A DNA stretch of 33,810 bases from Sphingobium soli (GTDB taxonomy: Bacteria; Pseudomonadota; Alphaproteobacteria; Sphingomonadales; Sphingomonadaceae). The stretch's first letter is position 1. Each line of letters opens with the position of its first letter. The notes under the pieces are model-generated. The model searched no databases and was not told the DNA's origin. It saw only the letters and a list, made by a program, of their open reading frames with translations. Where the stretch lies: NCBI RefSeq assembly GCF_020782245.1, contig NZ_JAJGNP010000026.1, positions 1 to 33,810 of the forward strand, written 5' to 3'. Below are positions 14,817 through 22,546 of the stretch, one piece after another. A program made the translations under genes and the position numbers.

Positions 14817-15964
14817 CTGCCGACACGCACTCCGTTCTCAGCGGCCTCAAGCCGCTCAGCCGGCTCGATCATCCCCGCGAGATGATTCGTCAGTTCACGC
14901 CCAACTGGTTCGCCGCGACGATGGGCACCGGTATCCTCGCGCTCGCGCTGCCGCAGGTGCCCGGCATCGGGCCTTCGCTTAAACCCGTCGGCGAGGTGTT
15001 GTGGTTCTTCAATATCGCACTCTTCGCGCTGTTCGCCGGCCTTTATGGCGCGCGCTGGGTGATGTTCGGGCACGAGGCGCGGCGCATCTTCGGGCATAAC
15101 ACCGTGTCGATGTTCATCGGCACCATCCCGATGGGCCTCGCGACGATCATCAACGGCTGCCTCGCCTTCGGCATCGCACGGTTCGGGAATGGCATCGTAC
15201 CGGTCGCACACGTCCTGTGGTGGATCGACGCCGCCATGTCGCTCGCCTGTGGCGTGCTGATCCCGTACATGATGTTCACCCGTCACGAGCACAGCCTGGA
15301 CGGCATGACCGCGGTATGGTTGCTGCCGGTCGTCGCTGCCGAAGTGGCGGGCGCCAGCGGCGGGCTGCTCGCGCCGCATCTGGCCGATCCTCACGCGCAG
15401 CTCGTCACGCTTGCGACCTCCTATGTGCTGTGGGCCTATTCGGTGCCGGTCGCGTTCGGCATCCTCGCCATCCTCATCCTGCGCATGGCGCTCCACAAAC
15501 TGCCGCAGGAGAGCATGGCGGCGTCCTCCTGGCTGGCGCTGGGACCGATCGGCACGGGTGCTCTGGGCATGCTGGTGCTCGGGGCGGACGCGCCGGCTAT
15601 CCTCGCGGCGCACGGGCTGGCCGGTATCGGTGCCGTCGCGCAAGGGATCGGCGTTGTGGCCGGACTCTGCCTGTGGGGCTTCGGCCTGTGGTGGCTGGCG
15701 CTCGCGACGCTCATCACCATCCGCTACTGGCGCGCCGGCGTCCCGTTCAACCTGGGCTGGTGGGGCTATACCTTTCCGCTCGGCGTCTACACCGTCGCCA
15801 CCTTACGCCTAGGCACGACGCTGAACCTCGGTTTCTTCGGTTTCGTCGGCACGGTGCTGACAGTCGCGCTTGCGGCGATGTGGCTGCTCGTCGGCGCCAA
15901 GACGCTGGCCGGCGCATGGCGCGGCAACCTGTTCGTCTCACCCTGCATCGCCACCCCGAACTGA
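14813..15964 (+). CDS. TDT-family permease (SLAC1/TehA/Ssu1-like), probable sulfite exporter
   Basis: A 383-residue membrane protein with about ten helices. RQFTPNWFAATMGTGILALAL (here split: RQFTPNWFAA, TMGTGILALA) near residue 26 is the start of the fold shared by the tellurite-resistance/dicarboxylate transporter family. FNLGWWGYTFPLGVYT (about 321-336) is its late signature. Family members pass malate, chloride or, in Ssu1 and its bacterial relatives, sulfite. The position between a LysR regulator and sulfite dehydrogenase supports sulfite export into the periplasm, where the next enzyme works. The start is coupled to the LysR stop by a 4-bp overlap. Confidence 0.85.
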   Translation: MTADTHSVLSGLKPLSRLDHPREMIRQFTPNWFAATMGTGILALALPQVPGIGPSLKPVGEVLWFFNIALFALFAGLYGARWVMFGHEARRIFGHNTVSMFIGTIPMGLATIINGCLAFGIARFGNGIVPVAHVLWWIDAAMSLACGVLIPYMMFTRHEHSLDGMTAVWLLPVVAAEVAGASGGLLAPHLADPHAQLVTLATSYVLWAYSVPVAFGILAILILRMALHKLPQESMAASSWLALGPIGTGALGMLVLGADAPAILAAHGLAGIGAVAQGIGVVAGLCLWGFGLWWLALATLITIRYWRAGVPFNLGWWGYTFPLGVYTVATLRLGTTLNLGFFGFVGTVLTVALAAMWLLVGAKTLAGAWRGNLFVSPCIATPN

Positions 15965-15985
15965 TCCGCCATGATGATCGGATCA
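15962..15985. repeat. 7-bp inverted repeat between TDT and sulfite dehydrogenase genes
   Basis: TGATCCG (15962-15968, including the permease stop codon) and CGGATCA (15979-15985) are separated by 10 bp. It could be a weak hairpin or a LysR binding dyad ahead of the oxidase genes; there is no T-run, so it is not a standard terminator. Confidence 0.35.
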
Positions 15986-16053
15986 GTCGGTCCGATCACT
16001 TGCGAAACGCCCCTTCGATCCGCCAGCGTGGCTGGCCACAGGAGAGCCTTGTC

Positions 16054-17289
16054 ATGGACAATTTCGACGCCGAACTGGCGAGTGAGACCAGCCGTCGCCG
16101 CTTTCTCAGGCATGCCGCGCTCGGTACCGCCGGCCTTGCCGCCGCGCCGGCACTGGCGCAGCAGCTCGTCGACCTGAAGCTGCCTGGCGGCAATGCCGAA
16201 CGGCCGATGACCAGCGCCTTTCCCGGCAAGGGCAGCATGATCCTCCAGCGTGTCCATCCGCCCTTGCTGGAAACGCCGATGGACGTGTTCGACAAGTCGG
16301 TGTTCACGCCCAACGACCAGTTCTTCGTCCGCTGGCACTGGGCCGACATCCCGACCTCGATCGATGTCGAGACTTTCCGCCTCAACGTCTTCGGCCACGT
16401 CAACCGACCGCTGTCGATCAGCCTCGCCCAGCTGCTGCGCCTGCCGCGGGTCGAGATGGCGGCGGTCAACCAATGCTCGGGAAACAGCCGTGGGCTGTTC
16501 CAGCCACGTGTTGCCGGCGCGCAATGGGGCAACGGCGCGATGGGCAATGCCAAATGGCTCGGTGTGCGCCTGCGCGACGTGCTCGACCTCGCCGGGGTCA
16601 AGACAGGCGCGGTGCAGGTGCGCTTCGGTGCGCTCGATCAACCGGTCGTGGCGGGCGCCCCTGACTTTGAGAAGGCGCTCGACATCGACCATGCCCGCGA
16701 CGGCGAAGTGATGATCGCCTTCGGCATGAACGGCGAGCAGCTGCCGCTCCTCAATGGCTTTCCCTGCCGGCTGATCGTGCCGGGCTGGTACTCGACCTAT
16801 TGGGTCAAGATGCTGAACTCGATCGAGGTACTGCCCGGCCCCGACGACCAGTATTGGATGGCCAAGGCCTACAAGATCCCCGCGACGCCGGGCGCGAATG
16901 TCGCGCCCGGCGCCAGAGACTTCCCGACTGTCCCCATCAACCGCATGATCCCGCGCAGCTGGATGACCAGCCTGCCCGATGGCCAGACGATAGCCTATGA
17001 GGCATCGATCCCGGTCGGCGGCATCGCGATGGGCGGCGACTGCGGCGTCGCCAAGGTCGATGTATCGTCGGACGGAGGCCGCACCTGGTACAGGACGACG
17101 CTCGGAGCGGACGAGGGCAGGTACAGCTTCCGTCGGTGGGATGGTCGCGTGCCGCTGCGACGCGGTGCCAACCCGATCATGGTGCGCTGCTGGAACACCA
17201 ACGGTGTCGCCCAGCCGATGAAGCCGATCTGGAACCCGGGCGGGTTCATGCGCGGCAATATCGAGACCACCACCATCATCGCGGCCTGA
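16054..17289 (+). CDS. sorA: Molybdenum sulfite dehydrogenase, catalytic subunit (SorA-like)
   Basis: The 411-residue protein oxidises sulfite to sulfate in the periplasm using a molybdopterin centre. The Tat signal SRRRFLRHAALGTAGL (about 13-28) is canonical. The molybdenum ligand is Cys141 in AVNQCSGNSRG. GFPCRLIVPGWYSTYWVKML (about 236-255) and the C-terminal Ig-like dimerisation domain with DVSSDGGRTWYR are family landmarks. The frame stays open far upstream, inside the permease gene. The ATG at 16054, with AGGAGAG about 8 bases before it, fits the signal peptide. A c-type cytochrome gene follows 12 bp downstream, the SorAB arrangement. The alternative, a YedY-type reductase, is less likely given that partner. 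Confidence 0.88.
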   Translation: MDNFDAELASETSRRRFLRHAALGTAGLAAAPALAQQLVDLKLPGGNAERPMTSAFPGKGSMILQRVHPPLLETPMDVFDKSVFTPNDQFFVRWHWADIPTSIDVETFRLNVFGHVNRPLSISLAQLLRLPRVEMAAVNQCSGNSRGLFQPRVAGAQWGNGAMGNAKWLGVRLRDVLDLAGVKTGAVQVRFGALDQPVVAGAPDFEKALDIDHARDGEVMIAFGMNGEQLPLLNGFPCRLIVPGWYSTYWVKMLNSIEVLPGPDDQYWMAKAYKIPATPGANVAPGARDFPTVPINRMIPRSWMTSLPDGQTIAYEASIPVGGIAMGGDCGVAKVDVSSDGGRTWYRTTLGADEGRYSFRRWDGRVPLRRGANPIMVRCWNTNGVAQPMKPIWNPGGFMRGNIETTTIIAA

Positions 17290-17301
17290 GGAGCGAGTAG
17301 C

Positions 17302-17784
17302 ATGAAGACCCCGTCTCCCGGCATCATGGCCGCTGGCCTGATCGGCCTGACCGGCATTATCCTCGTCTCGATCGGGGCGCCGAGCAGCCGCAAGGCGCCT
17401 GCCCCGATCTCCGAGACATCCGAGCCGGCACCGCCCACCAGCGTCTCAGCCCGCGGCTTTTCGCTCGCCTCGACCAGCGTCGACCTGCCGGTCGATGACG
17501 CTACCTACCCCGATGGTCCGCACGCCGACGTCATCAACGCCAACTGCACTTCGTGCCACTCGGCCAGCATGGCGCTAACTCAGCCTGCGCTATCGGCGGA
17601 CCAGTGGAAGGCGACCGTCACCAAGATGCGTGAGGTGTACAAGGCGCCGGTGGCCGAGAAGGACGTTGACGCGATCGTTGCTTATCTCACCGCTATGCCG
17701 AGCCAGAAAGCGGCACCCGCAACCGGCAAGGCACAGGATCCCGACCCCAAGGTGGCTCCTGATGTCTCAGGTGGAACCGGATAA
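17302..17784 (+). CDS. sorB: c-type cytochrome, SorB-like electron acceptor
   Basis: A 160-residue exported or membrane-anchored cytochrome with a hydrophobic N-terminal segment (IMAAGLIGLTGIILVSIG, about 8-25), a proline-rich linker, and one heme site CTSCH (Cys82, Cys85, His86). A methionine in KMREVY or YLTAMP could be the distal heme ligand. It is preceded by GGAG at a suitable distance and follows the sulfite dehydrogenase by 12 bp, so it should take electrons from that enzyme. The tail after about residue 130 is low-complexity (Lys, Ala, Pro). Confidence 0.87.
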   Translation: MKTPSPGIMAAGLIGLTGIILVSIGAPSSRKAPAPISETSEPAPPTSVSARGFSLASTSVDLPVDDATYPDGPHADVINANCTSCHSASMALTQPALSADQWKATVTKMREVYKAPVAEKDVDAIVAYLTAMPSQKAAPATGKAQDPDPKVAPDVSGGTG

Positions 17785-17837
17785 GCAAACCTCTCGCATA
17801 ATCTAAAAAGGCGATTTCGACAGACGATCGGCAGCCT

Positions 17838-17918
17838 TCAGTAGGACTTTTTCAACAGCCACGGCCGCTTGCTCTCGGCAAGCGTGCCGTCGAGGTCGAA
17901 GGCGATCAGCCACTTCAT
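17838..17918 (-). pseudogene. HAD-family phosphatase, N-terminal stub cut by an IS end
   Basis: The ATG at 17918 overlaps the P-type ATPase stop (ATGA) and opens a frame of 26 residues. The first 17, MKWLIAFDLDGTLAESK, are an intact HAD motif I with the nucleophile Asp in DLDGTL. After about four more codons the frame enters the 13-bp IS repeat (…WLLKK) and stops at 17838. A normal HAD-IIB phosphatase is over 200 residues, so everything after motif I is lost and the stub cannot be active. The intact ancestor was the last gene of the metal operon. Confidence 0.75.
17848..17860. repeat. Isolated 13-bp IS terminal repeat, right copy
   Basis: TTTTTCAACAGCC, the exact inverted match of the left end of the IS1182-like element at 8215-8227. 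It lies at the point where the HAD phosphatase gene is cut off, with no transposase beside it. Only about 60 bp separate it from the cytochrome gene. Confidence 0.6.
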
Positions 17919-20416
17919 GCCGCCTTCCCTGCCGGATCGCGGTAGGCGAGCAGCCTGAGCGCATTGATGACGACGAGCAGCGTCGATCCCTCATGAACCG
18001 CCACCGCTGGCCCAATGCCGAGGCCGAGGATGGTAGCAGGCACCAGGAAGGCGACGACACCCAGGCTGACGAAGACGTTCTGCCGGATGATTCCACGGGT
18101 ATGGCGGCTAAGACCGACTGCGAATGGCAGGTGCGCCAGATCGTCGGCCATCAGCGCCACGTCGGCTGTCTCCAGCGCAACGTCCGACCCCGCCGCGCCC
18201 ATCGCGATGCCGACCGTGGCGCTTGCCATCGCCGGCGCATCGTTCACGCCGTCGCCCACCATCGCGACCTTGTCTTCGCCGGCGAGCTTCTTGATCGCGG
18301 CAACCTTGTCTTCGGGCATGAGGTCGCCCCACGCTTCGTCGATCCCGACTTCGTCGGCGATCGCTTCGGCGACTTTCTGGTGATCGCCGGAGATCATTAT
18401 CATCCGCGACACGCCCATCTCGTGCAGCCGACGCAACGCGGTCTTGGCAGCTTCGCGAGGCGTGTCCATCAGGCCGATCGCGCCCAGGTCGCGGTCCCCC
18501 TTGCGGACCACCATTGTCGTGCGGCCGTTCTCGCGCAGCTTCGCGATTGCGTCCTGCGCGCCCTGCCCCAGCGCCGGAATGCCCTCACTTCCGAACATCT
18601 CGGCCTTGCCGATCCACACCGTCTCGCCATCCACGCTCGCGGTGACGCCCCGACCGGTCAGGCTCTTGAGGTCGCCGGCAGTCGGCACGGCACGATCGTT
18701 CAGACGTTCGCGGCCGTCCTTGACGATCGCTTGGGCCAGGGGATGGTCGCTCAACGCTTCGACGGCGACAGCCAGCGCCAGCAACTCGCCTTCATCGGCG
18801 CCATCGACGGGCACGACATCAGTGATGCGCGGACGACCTTCGGTCAGCGTGCCCGTCTTGTCGAAAGCGATCGCTTTGAGCGACCCGAGGTTTTCGAGCG
18901 GTGCACCGCCCTTCACGAGCACGCCGCCCCGCGCTGCACGGGCAACGCCCGACAGGACCGCGCTCGGCGTTGCGATCGCGAGCGCGCACGGGCTTGCCGC
19001 CACCAGCACCGCCATCGCGCGATAGAAGCTGTCGCGGAACGGCTCGTCGACGACCACCCATGCGAACAGCAGGAGCACTGACAGGACCAGGACGGCGGGC
19101 ACGAAGATCCGTTCGAACCGGTCGGTGAAGCGCTGCGTCGGCGACTTCTGCGTCTCCGCTTCGCTCACCATCTTCACGACCTTGGCAAGCGCGCTTTCAT
19201 TGGAACGGCGTGTCACCTCGATCTCGATCGCGCCGCCGCCGTTGATCGTACCAGCAAAAACCCGGCTTTCCGCGTCGACTGCATCGGGCTTGGCGCGTGC
19301 CGCTGCGGCATCTGCGACCGGCACCTTGTCGACCGGGATGCTTTCACCCGTGACCGGGGCCTGGTTGATCGCGCTGGTGCCCTTGATGACGAAGCCGTCG
19401 GCAGGCAGGCGCTCGTTCGGGCGGACGATGGCAATGTCCCCGACGACCATCTGCTCGACCGGGATTTCGCTGGTCTGCCCGCCGCGTCGCACGGTCGCGG
19501 TTTCGGGCGCGAGCTTCGCCAGCGCCTCGATCGCCTTCTTGGCGCGGCCCATTGCATAATGCTCAAGCGCATGGCCGAGGCTGAACAGGAACAGCAGCAG
19601 CGCACCTTCGGCCCATGCGCCCAGCGCAGCGGCGCCGGCCGCAGCGACCAACATCAGCGTGTCGATCTCGAACTTCTTCATCCGGAGGTTGTCGATCGCC
19701 TCGCGCAGCGTGAAGAATCCGCCGAAGAAATAGGCTGCGATATAGCAGGCGGTCGGCAGCCATTCGGGCGCGCCAGCGACCAGCCTCTCGATCGCGTAGC
19801 CGATCCCCAGCAGCGCGCCACAGGCGAGCGCGAAGATCAGCTCGGTATTGGGGCCGAGAAATTCGGCGTGGCTATGGTCGTGGCCATCGCCGGGGCCGTG
19901 CTTCTCTTCGCCCGCGCCGTGGCCCCCGGGGCCGTGGTCGTGGCCGGCATGTTCATCGGCAGCGACCCGCTTGCCCACCCTCACCTTCAGCTTGCGAAGC
20001 GCAGCGCGCACCTCCTCTTCGGTGGTTTCGCGGCGATCATATTCGACCCGGACAGACCCGCTGGTGCTGGCGCTTGCCTGGACCACGCCGGGCAAGGCGC
20101 ACAGCGCATCGCTGACCGTGCGCGCCCGACGTTCGTGGTTGATCCCCGTCACCTGCCAGATCGCATGGCCGTAGCGCTCGGTGATTTCGGCACCTGCGGC
20201 GCGCACCATTTCGCGCAACCGTGGCAGCGGCAGCTTGGCGGCATCGAAATGGATGCACAGCGCCGCTGGCGTGTTGCCGTCGAGACAGATCACATGCGCC
20301 CGCTCGACACCTTCGCGCTTTGACAGGGTTGATACGAGACGGTCCAGGCAGGCATCGGCCGCGTCAGGAAGGTCCGGCAACAACACTGGAATGTCGAGTT
20401 CGAGCTTGTCGTTCAT
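17915..20416 (-). CDS. P1B-4-type heavy-metal-translocating P-type ATPase
   Basis: An 833-residue ATPase that exports metal cations from the cytosol. Membrane motif SPCALAIATPSA (SPC rather than CPC) and HEGST in the last membrane pair are the P1B-4 hallmarks, pointing to Co(II), Zn(II), Cd(II) or Fe(II). The phosphorylation site DKTGTLTEG, the TGES actuator (PVTGESIPVDK) and the hinge GDGVNDAPA are intact. The N-terminus has two degenerate HMA-like folds without CxxC, then a His-rich linker (HAGHDHGPGGHG to HDHSHAE, about residues 158-188) that probably binds metal. I chose the ATG at 20416 (GGAGG at 5 bp) over a longer open frame that only shadows the CDF gene. It overlaps that CDF gene by 4 bp. 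Confidence 0.92.
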   Translation of the reverse strand: MNDKLELDIPVLLPDLPDAADACLDRLVSTLSKREGVERAHVICLDGNTPAALCIHFDAAKLPLPRLREMVRAAGAEITERYGHAIWQVTGINHERRARTVSDALCALPGVVQASASTSGSVRVEYDRRETTEEEVRAALRKLKVRVGKRVAADEHAGHDHGPGGHGAGEEKHGPGDGHDHSHAEFLGPNTELIFALACGALLGIGYAIERLVAGAPEWLPTACYIAAYFFGGFFTLREAIDNLRMKKFEIDTLMLVAAAGAAALGAWAEGALLLFLFSLGHALEHYAMGRAKKAIEALAKLAPETATVRRGGQTSEIPVEQMVVGDIAIVRPNERLPADGFVIKGTSAINQAPVTGESIPVDKVPVADAAAARAKPDAVDAESRVFAGTINGGGAIEIEVTRRSNESALAKVVKMVSEAETQKSPTQRFTDRFERIFVPAVLVLSVLLLFAWVVVDEPFRDSFYRAMAVLVAASPCALAIATPSAVLSGVARAARGGVLVKGGAPLENLGSLKAIAFDKTGTLTEGRPRITDVVPVDGADEGELLALAVAVEALSDHPLAQAIVKDGRERLNDRAVPTAGDLKSLTGRGVTASVDGETVWIGKAEMFGSEGIPALGQGAQDAIAKLRENGRTTMVVRKGDRDLGAIGLMDTPREAAKTALRRLHEMGVSRMIMISGDHQKVAEAIADEVGIDEAWGDLMPEDKVAAIKKLAGEDKVAMVGDGVNDAPAMASATVGIAMGAAGSDVALETADVALMADDLAHLPFAVGLSRHTRGIIRQNVFVSLGVVAFLVPATILGLGIGPAVAVHEGSTLLVVINALRLLAYRDPAGKAA

Positions 20417-21021
20417 GACGACCTCCTTTCGCTTTTCTTGGTTTCGGCGCGCGCGTCGCGCAGGATTTCGACACCGCCCTTGATGGCGATGATGGCGGTG
20501 GCGAAGCCGACCAGCAGGTCCGGCCAATTGGTACCCAACCACAGCACCAGCACGCCGGCGATCAGGATGCCGCCGTTGGAAATGAAGTCGTTGAAGCTGA
20601 AGGTGGTTGCGGCCCGGAGATTGACGTCCGGATCCTTGAGGCGCTGGAGCAGCCGCAGGCAGAGGTAATTCACGACGCCGGCGATCGCGGACATGACCAT
20701 CATGGTAGGTCCGATGGGCTCGCTGCCCTGCACGTAGCGCCGTCCGACATCGATCAAGATGCCGCCCGCGAAGATCAGCAGCATGACGCCCGAAGCGACC
20801 GCGGCGCGTGTCTTCCATGTCTGGCCCCGGGTGAGCGCCACAAGGCTCAGCGCATACACAGCCGTATCGGACAGGTTGTCGACGCCGTTGGCGATCAGCG
20901 CGCTCGAGTCCGCGAAGAAGCCGGAAACGAAGAAGCCCGCAGCGATCGCCGCGTTCAGCAGCAGGACGATCCACAGTGTGCGGCGCTCCTGCCCGCCATT
21001 GTTGTCGTTGCCCGGGATCAT
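20413..21021 (-). CDS. Short CDF-family cation transporter (no C-terminal domain)
   Basis: A 202-residue protein with about six membrane helices and the CDF signature SSALIANGVDNLSDT (about 39-53). The metal-site pair in helix 2 is D-x3-D, as in iron/zinc FieF. In helix 5 (FSFNDFISNGG) the aspartate is kept but the position aligning with the metal-binding His appears to be Phe. The protein ends right after helix 6 and lacks the cytoplasmic regulatory domain of full-length (about 300-residue) CDF proteins. Both ends overlap neighbouring genes by 4 bp (ZIP-like and ATPase genes), so it is strictly coupled within the metal operon. Confidence 0.85.
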   Translation of the reverse strand: MIPGNDNNGGQERRTLWIVLLLNAAIAAGFFVSGFFADSSALIANGVDNLSDTAVYALSLVALTRGQTWKTRAAVASGVMLLIFAGGILIDVGRRYVQGSEPIGPTMMVMSAIAGVVNYLCLRLLQRLKDPDVNLRAATTFSFNDFISNGGILIAGVLVLWLGTNWPDLLVGFATAIIAIKGGVEILRDARAETKKSERRSS

Positions 21022-21704
21022 CCCATCATCTCCTCAAGTGTCAGCAGGGCCAGGAAGCCGACGAAAAACATCGAGCTGATGAGCGGGGTGTCGGGTTTCT
21101 CGTGCGCCTCGACCAGCAACTCCTCCGTGACGAGGTAGAGCAGCGCCATCAGCCCGAAGCTGAGGAAGCCGGCGATCATCACCGGCGACAGCGCGGCGAC
21201 CGGCACGGCAGCGAGCGCGCCGATCGGCAGCAGCAGGGCCAATGCCGAGACGATCACGATGATGCGCAAGCGCGAGCGATAGGTTTCCGCCAGCTCGTCG
21301 GTCAGCGTCAGTCCCAGAAATAACACTTCCAGAGTGAGCGCGATCGTCAGCAGGAGACCTGCCTTCTCGCCCGCCACGAAAGCGAGGCCGAGCACCAGGC
21401 CGTCGACCAGAATGTCGATGCCGATCGCGGCGAGTAGCGCCATCGGCCCCTTGAAGCGGGCCTCAAGAGCCTTGAGCCCCAGCATGGTCGCGACGCCCGC
21501 CGCCCCGCCGATCAACGTCGCGCTGGGCGATGCCTCATGCTTGACCTGCGGCAGGATTTCGGTCGCTGCCGCCGCGAACACGACGCCGGCAGCGAGATGC
21601 TGTAGGCCCGCCACGAGGCCAGGTTTCAACTTGGTGCGGCTCGCGACAATCGCGCCGAGCACGACCGCCAGCACAGGCGCAAGCGTATAGAGCAGTGCCT
21701 GCAT
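21018..21704 (-). CDS. ZIP-family-like membrane transporter with altered metal site
   Basis: A 228-residue protein with about eight helices and overall ZIP layout (LQHLAAGVVFAAAATEILPQV near residue 34, split here as LQHLAAGVVF and AAAATEILPQV). The usual metal-binding motifs HNxPEG in helix 4 and HExxH in helix 5 are replaced by DILVDGL (about 97-103) and TLEVLFLGLT. Only the acidic character and one Glu are kept. It is therefore a ZIP homologue whose substrate or even transport function is uncertain. It is coupled to the CDF gene by a 4-bp overlap and follows the lipoprotein gene by 3 bp. Confidence 0.78.
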   Translation of the reverse strand: MQALLYTLAPVLAVVLGAIVASRTKLKPGLVAGLQHLAAGVVFAAAATEILPQVKHEASPSATLIGGAAGVATMLGLKALEARFKGPMALLAAIGIDILVDGLVLGLAFVAGEKAGLLLTIALTLEVLFLGLTLTDELAETYRSRLRIIVIVSALALLLPIGALAAVPVAALSPVMIAGFLSFGLMALLYLVTEELLVEAHEKPDTPLISSMFFVGFLALLTLEEMMG

Positions 21705-21707
21705 TTC

Positions 21708-22121
21708 CTAGGACTCCTCCGGGGTTCGGTGGCAGACGCGGATCTTCCCGCGTCGCGTGAACGCGATCGATCCGCCCGCCACGACAGCCCGCGAATGGTC
21801 GCCGCGAAACTCGTCACCGGTTCGCTGCGCGCGCAGGATCTCGGTCCTGCCCTTCGGCAGCCAGGTGACGGCCATTTTCAAGCCGTCATCGATGAAGTCG
21901 ACATCGGCGCGTGTGCCGTCGTCGCAGTACATGATGCGCTGCGCGATTAGTTTCGACGTCAGATGCTTTTCATGCGCCGGCTCGGTAGGCTGGGTCGGCG
22001 CTGGATTACACGCCCCTATAACCGCCCCGGAGACGAGAACGACGCCGAGGCGCGCGATCGCCAGACCGGCCCGATTCAGGCCGCACAAGGTTGTCACATT
22101 TGAAATCGACGTGTCAGACAT
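21708..22121 (-). CDS. MliC-like lipoprotein
   Basis: A 137-residue lipoprotein. A lipobox VIGAC lies at about residues 34-38, after a hydrophobic stretch. The mature part (YCDDGTRADVDFIDDGLKMAV and a C-terminal VCHRTP) has the beta-barrel pattern and two cysteines of the MliC family (membrane-bound inhibitors of C-type lysozyme). The start at 22121 has GGAAGAGA at 3-4 bases; an in-frame ATG at 22172 overlaps the previous stop (ATGA) and would add 17 basic residues. Either is possible. A lysozyme inhibitor is unexpected in a metal-efflux operon. The fold may instead serve a general envelope role. Confidence 0.72.
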   Translation of the reverse strand: MSDTSISNVTTLCGLNRAGLAIARLGVVLVSGAVIGACNPAPTQPTEPAHEKHLTSKLIAQRIMYCDDGTRADVDFIDDGLKMAVTWLPKGRTEILRAQRTGDEFRGDHSRAVVAGGSIAFTRRGKIRVCHRTPEES

Positions 22122-22168
22122 CGGTCTCTTCCGACGAAGCGCCCTGTGGCGTTCGAAGGCAGGGCAGT

Positions 22169-22546
22169 TCATCGCGTGCCTTCCTGCTCGCAGATCCGGG
22201 TACGGCCATCGCCTTCCACGATGGTGAGCTGCGACCCCTTGAAGGTCGCGGTGGCTGTTTCGCCGACATATTGCAGGCCCTGCGCTGGCGCGGTCAGCAT
22301 CATCGGCGGTCCCCCGTTGGAGCGCCGCAAATCGATCTGCAGGCCGTTGTCCTTGTAATCGACGAACAGCGGTTCCCCGTCGGAACAGCGATATCTATGC
22401 CGCCCCATTTCCCCGGTCGCCACGGCGCTGTCGGACGAATGGATCTGCTGCTCCGTTGGCGGGGCTGGCGGCTTTCTTTCCGAGCACGCCGCGAGCCCGA
22501 CAACGAGGATGACGGCGGGCAGCACCCGCTTACAGTGCATCATCAT
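22169..22546 (-). CDS. MliC-like lipoprotein
   Basis: A 125-residue lipoprotein with a clear signal peptide and lipobox LAAC (Cys at about residue 21), then a short linker and an MliC-like domain: RYRCSDGEPLFVDYKDNGLQIDL (split as RYRCSDGEP and LFVDYKDNG), ATATFKGSQL and a C-terminal ICEQEG, with two cysteines that can pair. It is related in pattern to the next gene downstream, suggesting a tandem duplication that has diverged. It overlaps the SRPBCC gene upstream by 4 bp and is in the same operon. Whether it inhibits lysozyme is not shown by the sequence. Confidence 0.75.
   Translation of the reverse strand: MMMHCKRVLPAVILVVGLAACSERKPPAPPTEQQIHSSDSAVATGEMGRHRYRCSDGEPLFVDYKDNGLQIDLRRSNGGPPMMLTAPAQGLQYVGETATATFKGSQLTIVEGDGRTRICEQEGTR

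Noticed and set aside
14759..15643. 294-residue minus-strand frame opposite the TDT permease and LysR genes
   Set aside because: It is a high-GC shadow: composition is Arg/Asp/His-rich without any family motif, while the plus strand has clear protein families.
15217..16053. Upstream extension of the sulfite dehydrogenase frame
   Set aside because: It overlaps the permease gene in another frame; the Tat signal and ribosome binding site place the true start at 16054.
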